From Oscillospiraceae bacterium (lineage in GTDB: Bacteria; Bacillota; Clostridia; Oscillospirales; Acutalibacteraceae): a stretch of 54,612 bases of DNA. The notes under the pieces were generated by a model. It saw only the letters and a program-made list of their open reading frames with translations. It was not told the origin of the DNA and made no database searches. Every line of letters starts with the position of its first letter. Position 1 is the stretch's first letter. The stretch covers positions 1 to 54,612 of the forward strand of contig SVPF01000014.1 in NCBI GenBank assembly GCA_015066005.1, written 5' to 3'. Shown piece after piece: positions 50,785 to 54,612 of the stretch. The position numbers and the translations under genes are program-made.

Positions 50785-51950
50785 AAGAAATTATACTTAT
50801 TAAAAACGGTGAATTAACCCTTAAGGGCTTAAACCGTTGCAATTTTGAAGATATTTTAATTAAAAATATTCGCAAAAGCATTCGCGACTTGGGCGAATGT
50901 AATATCCGCAAAGCACAGTCAACAATTTTTATTGAGCCGAAGGACGAAAGCTTTGACTTTTCCGAAGCTTTGGAAAGAATTAAGCGTGTTTTCGGTATTG
51001 CGGGCTTTAGCCGTGCCTGTGTTTGCGAAAAAAATATGGATGATATTATTGCAAAATCACCCGACTATTTGCGTGACGACCTTAAAAAAGTTAAAACCTT
51101 TAAGGTTGAAGCAAAGCGCGCCGATAAACGCTTCCCCTTAACCTCACCCGAAATTTGCCGTGAGGTTGGCGGTGTTTTACTTTCACATTTTCCGCATTTG
51201 TCGGTTGATGTTCACAACCCTGAATTAGTGGTTAATGTTGAAATTCGCGATTATAACGCTTATGTTCGCGGTGAACAGCTTCAGGGCGCAGGCGGCTTAC
51301 CGGTCGGCACCGCGGGTAACGCTTCAATTTTAATTTCGGGCGGTATTGACAGCCCCGTTGCCGCTTGGTGTATGGCAAAGCGCGGTCTTCGCCTTAATGC
51401 AATTCACTTTGCAAGCCCACCGTATACCAGTCCCCGCGCCGAGCAAAAGGTTAAAACCCTTTTATCAAAGGTGGCACGCTACAGCGGTACAATAAACCTT
51501 GCAATTGTTCCCTTTACCGAAATTCAGGACCAAATTGCCGAAAACTGCCCTGAGGATTACTTTACACTTATTATGCGCCGTATGATGATGCGCATTTCCC
51601 AAAAGCTTGCCGCAAAATCGGGCAGTCTTGCCCTTATTACAGGCGAAAGCTTAGGTCAGGTTGCAAGCCAAACCTTACCCGCACTTGTCACCACCGACTA
51701 TGTTTGCGAAATGCCCGTGCTTAGACCCTTAATTGGTATGGACAAGGAAGAAATTATTGAAATTTCACGCAAAATTGACACCTTTGAAACCTCAATTTTA
51801 CCTTATGAGGATTGCTGCACCGTCTTCACCCCCAAGCACCCCAAAACCCGCCCAACGCTTGAATCCTGCGCTGAAGCGGAAAAGGGACTTGATATTGACG
51901 TTTTGGTTGAAAAGGCCATTAGTGAAACAATTTACACCTATATTGAATAA
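50781..51950 (+). CDS. thiI: tRNA 4-thiouridine synthetase
   Basis: Makes 4-thiouridine in tRNA (and may serve thiazole synthesis). 389 residues: N-terminal ferredoxin-like and THUMP domains (to about 165), PP-loop ILISGGIDSPVAAW, and TGESLGQVASQT. No C-terminal rhodanese domain, as in Firmicutes. ATGA overlap with the desulfurase gene couples the sulfur donor with its user. Confidence 0.95.
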   Translation: MKEIILIKNGELTLKGLNRCNFEDILIKNIRKSIRDLGECNIRKAQSTIFIEPKDESFDFSEALERIKRVFGIAGFSRACVCEKNMDDIIAKSPDYLRDDLKKVKTFKVEAKRADKRFPLTSPEICREVGGVLLSHFPHLSVDVHNPELVVNVEIRDYNAYVRGEQLQGAGGLPVGTAGNASILISGGIDSPVAAWCMAKRGLRLNAIHFASPPYTSPRAEQKVKTLLSKVARYSGTINLAIVPFTEIQDQIAENCPEDYFTLIMRRMMMRISQKLAAKSGSLALITGESLGQVASQTLPALVTTDYVCEMPVLRPLIGMDKEEIIEISRKIDTFETSILPYEDCCTVFTPKHPKTRPTLESCAEAEKGLDIDVLVEKAISETIYTYIE

Positions 51951-51962
51951 GGGGCGTCTGCA

Positions 51963-52457
51963 TTGGAAAAGGCACTAAAAAATAAATGCGAAGCGGTGGT
52001 TAAGGCCTTAAGCCAAAAAGGGCTTACCGTTGCCACAGCCGAAAGCTGTACGGGTGGCCTTATATCTTCACTTATAACCTCGGTTTCGGGTGCTTCAGCG
52101 GTGTTTGGGCTTGGTATTTGCTCATATTCACCCGAAGCTAAAAATCAGGTTTTAAGGGTTTCAGCCGAAACGCTTAAGGAATATGGCACGGTAAGTGAAT
52201 TTACAGCTTCTGAAATGGCACAAAATGTGCGACTGATTGCAAATGCCGATATTGGCCTTTCGGTAACAGGCGTTGCGGGGCCAAGCCCATCTGAAAACAA
52301 GCCGGTTGGTCTTGTTTACATTGCTTTAAGCGGCAAAAACCAAACCACCGTTAAAAAGCTTAATATTGAAAACCTCGGGCGCGACTTTATAAGAAGCACT
52401 GCCGCTGTTGAGGTTTTCAATTTACTAATAAATTATTTACAGTTGGAGGAAGACTAA
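51963..52457 (+). CDS. pncC: Nicotinamide-nucleotide amidase (CinA C-terminal domain)
   Basis: Deamidates NMN to nicotinate mononucleotide in pyridine salvage. 164 residues, matching only the C-terminal CinA domain: TAESCTGGLISS with the catalytic Ser, YGTVSEFTASEMA, and SVTGVAGPSPSENKPVG. TTG start after AAGGGGCG. The protein encoded next carries a segment resembling the N-terminal half of CinA, so the classical CinA may have been split here. Confidence 0.9.
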   Translation: MEKALKNKCEAVVKALSQKGLTVATAESCTGGLISSLITSVSGASAVFGLGICSYSPEAKNQVLRVSAETLKEYGTVSEFTASEMAQNVRLIANADIGLSVTGVAGPSPSENKPVGLVYIALSGKNQTTVKKLNIENLGRDFIRSTAAVEVFNLLINYLQLEED

Positions 52458-53603
52458 ATGCTTTATAATTTAAGGTCTGACATTATTTACTATAAATCAA
52501 GCTCAGATTTTGAGCTTGAATTTAACCTTTGCGGTTGCTGTAGAATGCGCCTTTTGACCGACAAGCCTTCAAATAAAAAGGCATTTGTTCATTCGCTTGC
52601 ACGCGCCGTTTCACGCAGCCGTGTAATTTTAATTGCAGGGGCTATTTTTGGCGAGGAAAACACCATTCAAATTGTGGCGCAAGCACTTAGCACCACTACC
52701 GAGGTTGTAGATAATAATGCCTACAATATTGCAAGCGATGAAGAAATTGAAATTATAAAGGGTTCCATTCCCCTTGTTTCAAGTGATGGCTCGTTCGGCG
52801 GCTGTATCATTGAAAGCGGTCCTCAAACTATGATACTTTTAACCGACAACAAAACCCTTCGCAAAAACATTATGTCCACCCTTATTCATCCCTATGTTTC
52901 GGAGCTTTATGCGGCTGAAATGAAATCAAATAATGGGAATTCATCTGAAACAGCCGAGGTTGTTGATGCTACGTCGGAATCGGTTAGTGAAACCCTGCCA
53001 ACACCTGTTGTAGACCAAGAGCCTGTAATTGAGGAAGATATAACAGAAGAAAATTTAGTGCTTGAAGCCTCATCACCGGTTATTCCCACCGAAGAGGTTA
53101 TTAGTGAGGACATTATTATTGAAGATACACTTACCGAAGATGAAGTACAGGTAAGTATACCCGATATTAACGCAGATACTCTTTATACTGAAGTAAGTGA
53201 GGAGCCCTCAGAAGAGGCTGTACCCACTACAGAAATTTTTGAAACCCAAATTATTTTGGAAGCAACAGAAGAAAAAAATGAAGAAAGCACATTAAAAGAA
53301 GATTATCAAAATGTGTTTAATAACCTTTATTTAGAAGAGGATAAACCACAGGAAGCCACTTTAAGAAACGATAACACAGCCGACGGTTATCAAATGCTTT
53401 ACGATAACGGCGATATTATGAGTGACTCTGATGCTAATAATGAGGGTCGCACCTCGCGCCTTAATATTGCAACAATTATTGTTACCGTAATTTTATTGCT
53501 TTCAATTATTGTTTTGTGCATTTGCATTTTCTCGGCATCATCTAACGAGGGTATGGCCCCCACCGAATATATTCGCAGCGTTTGGCAAGCTGTTTTTGGG
53601 TGA
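52458..53603 (+). CDS. Membrane protein with degenerate MoCF-like domain
   Basis: 381 residues, not a named family to me. Residues 1-155 look like a MoCF/CinA N-terminal fold: AVSRSRVILIAGAIFGEENT followed later by SSDGSFGGCIIESGPQTMILL; the catalytic GGxGPTxDD loop is missing. A long acidic linker rich in Glu, Thr and Ser (about 160-340) precedes one membrane helix (about 350-372) and a short tail. The order predicts a cytoplasmic N-terminus. ATG follows GGAGGA at the pncC end. It lies between pncC and sortase B. Confidence 0.65.
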   Translation: MLYNLRSDIIYYKSSSDFELEFNLCGCCRMRLLTDKPSNKKAFVHSLARAVSRSRVILIAGAIFGEENTIQIVAQALSTTTEVVDNNAYNIASDEEIEIIKGSIPLVSSDGSFGGCIIESGPQTMILLTDNKTLRKNIMSTLIHPYVSELYAAEMKSNNGNSSETAEVVDATSESVSETLPTPVVDQEPVIEEDITEENLVLEASSPVIPTEEVISEDIIIEDTLTEDEVQVSIPDINADTLYTEVSEEPSEEAVPTTEIFETQIILEATEEKNEESTLKEDYQNVFNNLYLEEDKPQEATLRNDNTADGYQMLYDNGDIMSDSDANNEGRTSRLNIATIIVTVILLLSIIVLCICIFSASSNEGMAPTEYIRSVWQAVFG

Positions 53604-53631
53604 AAAATATAAATTATAGGACGGTGATAAT

Positions 53632-54360
53632 TTGCTTAACAACAAGGCTGTAAGATACACACTGATAGCCATTCTTTCGGCTGTGTTTGTGTTTTCATCC
53701 GTTATGCTTATTAAAACCGTTTCGGATAGCAAAAAAACCGACGAGCAGTTTGATGAGCTGGCCGAGCTTGTATCACTGCCTGAAGATAACACAAGCAGTG
53801 AAGCACCCGCAACCTCGGAAAGCGGCTCGACCGTACAAAAGCCTGCTGCCCCCGCCCTTCAGCCGATTACCCGCAATATCGCGCTTTTGCACGAACGCAA
53901 CAGCGACTGTGTCGGTTGGGTTTACATTGCAGGCACGCGGGTTAATTACCCCGTTATGTACACGCCTGACAAGCCCGAAAAATATTTAAAGCGTGACTTT
54001 TACGGCAGAATTATGGGCTCGGGCGTACCGTTTATTGATGCAAGATGTAACCTTGATAGCACTAATATTATAATTTACGGCCATAATATGAAGAACCTTT
54101 CAATGTTTGGCGGGCTTCGCAAATATCTTGATAAAAGCTATTTAAAAGCGCACCCCACTATTGAATTTGAAACCCTTGACGGCTGTGTTAAGTACGATAT
54201 TATAGATGTGCGCAAAACCGATATTAAGGATGACTGGTACACCCACAATTTAGACGGCAATCAGGACGGGAAGGAATATTTAACCCTTTCAACCTGTTAC
54301 GGTCTTAATAAAAACGCCCGATTGCTTGTAATTGCAGTTAAACAAACCGAAACACAATAA
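53632..54360 (+). CDS. srtB: Class B sortase
   Basis: Membrane-anchored transpeptidase that links surface proteins to the cell wall. 242 residues: N-terminal helix (about 8-28), Ser/Pro-rich stalk, then the sortase barrel with catalytic His151 (YGHNM), Cys222 (LSTCYG) and Arg230. The NYPVMYTPD segment and length fit class B. TTG start after ACGGTGAT. No substrate with an NPxTx motif is in the window. Confidence 0.92.
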   Translation: MLNNKAVRYTLIAILSAVFVFSSVMLIKTVSDSKKTDEQFDELAELVSLPEDNTSSEAPATSESGSTVQKPAAPALQPITRNIALLHERNSDCVGWVYIAGTRVNYPVMYTPDKPEKYLKRDFYGRIMGSGVPFIDARCNLDSTNIIIYGHNMKNLSMFGGLRKYLDKSYLKAHPTIEFETLDGCVKYDIIDVRKTDIKDDWYTHNLDGNQDGKEYLTLSTCYGLNKNARLLVIAVKQTETQ

Positions 54361-54369
54361 TAACAAAAA

Positions 54370-54396
54370 GCAGCGTGATAATCACGCTGTTTTTTT
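54370..54396 (+). terminator. Intrinsic terminator after sortase B
   Basis: CAGCGTGA taa TCACGCTG followed by seven T. Confidence 0.88.
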
Positions 54397-54612
54397 GTTA
54401 AATTATAGTTTATCGCTGCGCGATTAAATAATAAATAAGAAAGAATAAGAACTTGACCCTTTGACAAAATCAGAGATTTTGAAAGGGTGCCCCAAAACCT
54501 TGCCACGCATAGCGTGTAAAAGAAAAAATCGGTGTCGGCTTTGCCGACGGATTTATATATTGTGCCGTAGGCACACATTTTTTATTATTTATTATTTTTT
54601 CTTTATTCTTTT
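54397..54612. repeat. Non-coding element, copy 4 (cut by window end)
   Basis: AAATTATAGTTTATCG at 54400-54415, directly after the sortase terminator, matches the terminal repeat of elements 1-3. Hairpins follow: AAAATC aga GATTTT inside ACCCTTT/AAAGGGT, CACGC ata GCGTG, GTCGGC ttt GCCGAC and GTGCC gta GGCAC. The second end is beyond the window. No gene seen. Confidence 0.5.

Overview
The window reads as a chromosomal segment of a low-to-moderate GC Gram-positive anaerobe, most likely a Clostridia member near the Oscillospirales/Ruminococcaceae. This is inferred from gene content and style: strong AGGAGG-type ribosome binding sites, many TTG starts, lipoprotein leaders, class I two-subunit fumarase, rubredoxin, ferritin, class B sortase, and a polA / tsaD / mreBCD / PBP2 / minD / mgsA / hisS / aspS block. 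No rRNA, intact transposase, prophage or CRISPR array is visible; one tRNA (Ser-CGA) is present.

Layout. 1-2.3 kb, minus strand: GMP synthase ATP-PPase subunit and a CofE-like ligase. 2.4-4.9 kb: lysine riboswitch driving dapA-lysA. 5.2-9.8 kb, minus strand: cation/proton antiporter, DUF3048 lipoprotein, YebC and DusB. 9.8-23.9 kb, plus strand: a long housekeeping block for DNA repair, tRNA t6A modification, cell shape and division, and His/Asp tRNA charging. 24-27 kb: an ABC ATPase-permease fusion. 27.6-30.4 kb: redox and metal genes (trxA-trxB, rubredoxin, ZIP transporter, ferritin). 30.5-36.3 kb: HEPN-like tail-anchored protein, tRNA-Ser, birA, fumarase, alkaline phosphatase, SGNH hydrolase, MgtC. 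36.7-42.3 kb, minus strand: an accessory island of small unknown genes, a DUF1810 protein, an NMN-adenylyltransferase/PARG fusion, a 28-residue basic peptide and an HNH-nuclease pair. 42.9-49.6 kb: PHP phosphatase-EutH, DUF4375, AI-2E-type transporter, M24 peptidase, Na+/alanine symporter. 49.6-54.4 kb, plus strand: cysteine desulfurase-thiI-pncC, a membrane protein of unknown role, and sortase B.

The most unusual material falls in two groups. (1) The 36.7-42.3 kb island: one protein joins an NMNAT-like domain to a poly(ADP-ribose) glycohydrolase domain. Its promoter and that of the HNH-nuclease operon both carry a near-identical palindrome (TTCACTAAGTGAA type) next to an extended -10 box, suggesting one repressor controls both. 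(2) The non-coding DNA: elements with 16-bp terminal inverted repeats lie just downstream of intrinsic terminators, and two loci (27.3 and 47.0 kb) hold chains of small hairpins separated by a fixed heptamer (TCGATAT at one, GTGATAT at the other), with heptamer orientation flipping in the middle. Also notable are a methylglyoxal synthase homologue with substituted active-site residues, an arginine-phosphatase/RimI fusion, and a dusB promoter placed so that its mRNA would be leaderless.

All calls come from reading the sequence; no database search was run. Domain names rest on recognised motifs, and start sites were chosen from Shine-Dalgarno spacing and family length.
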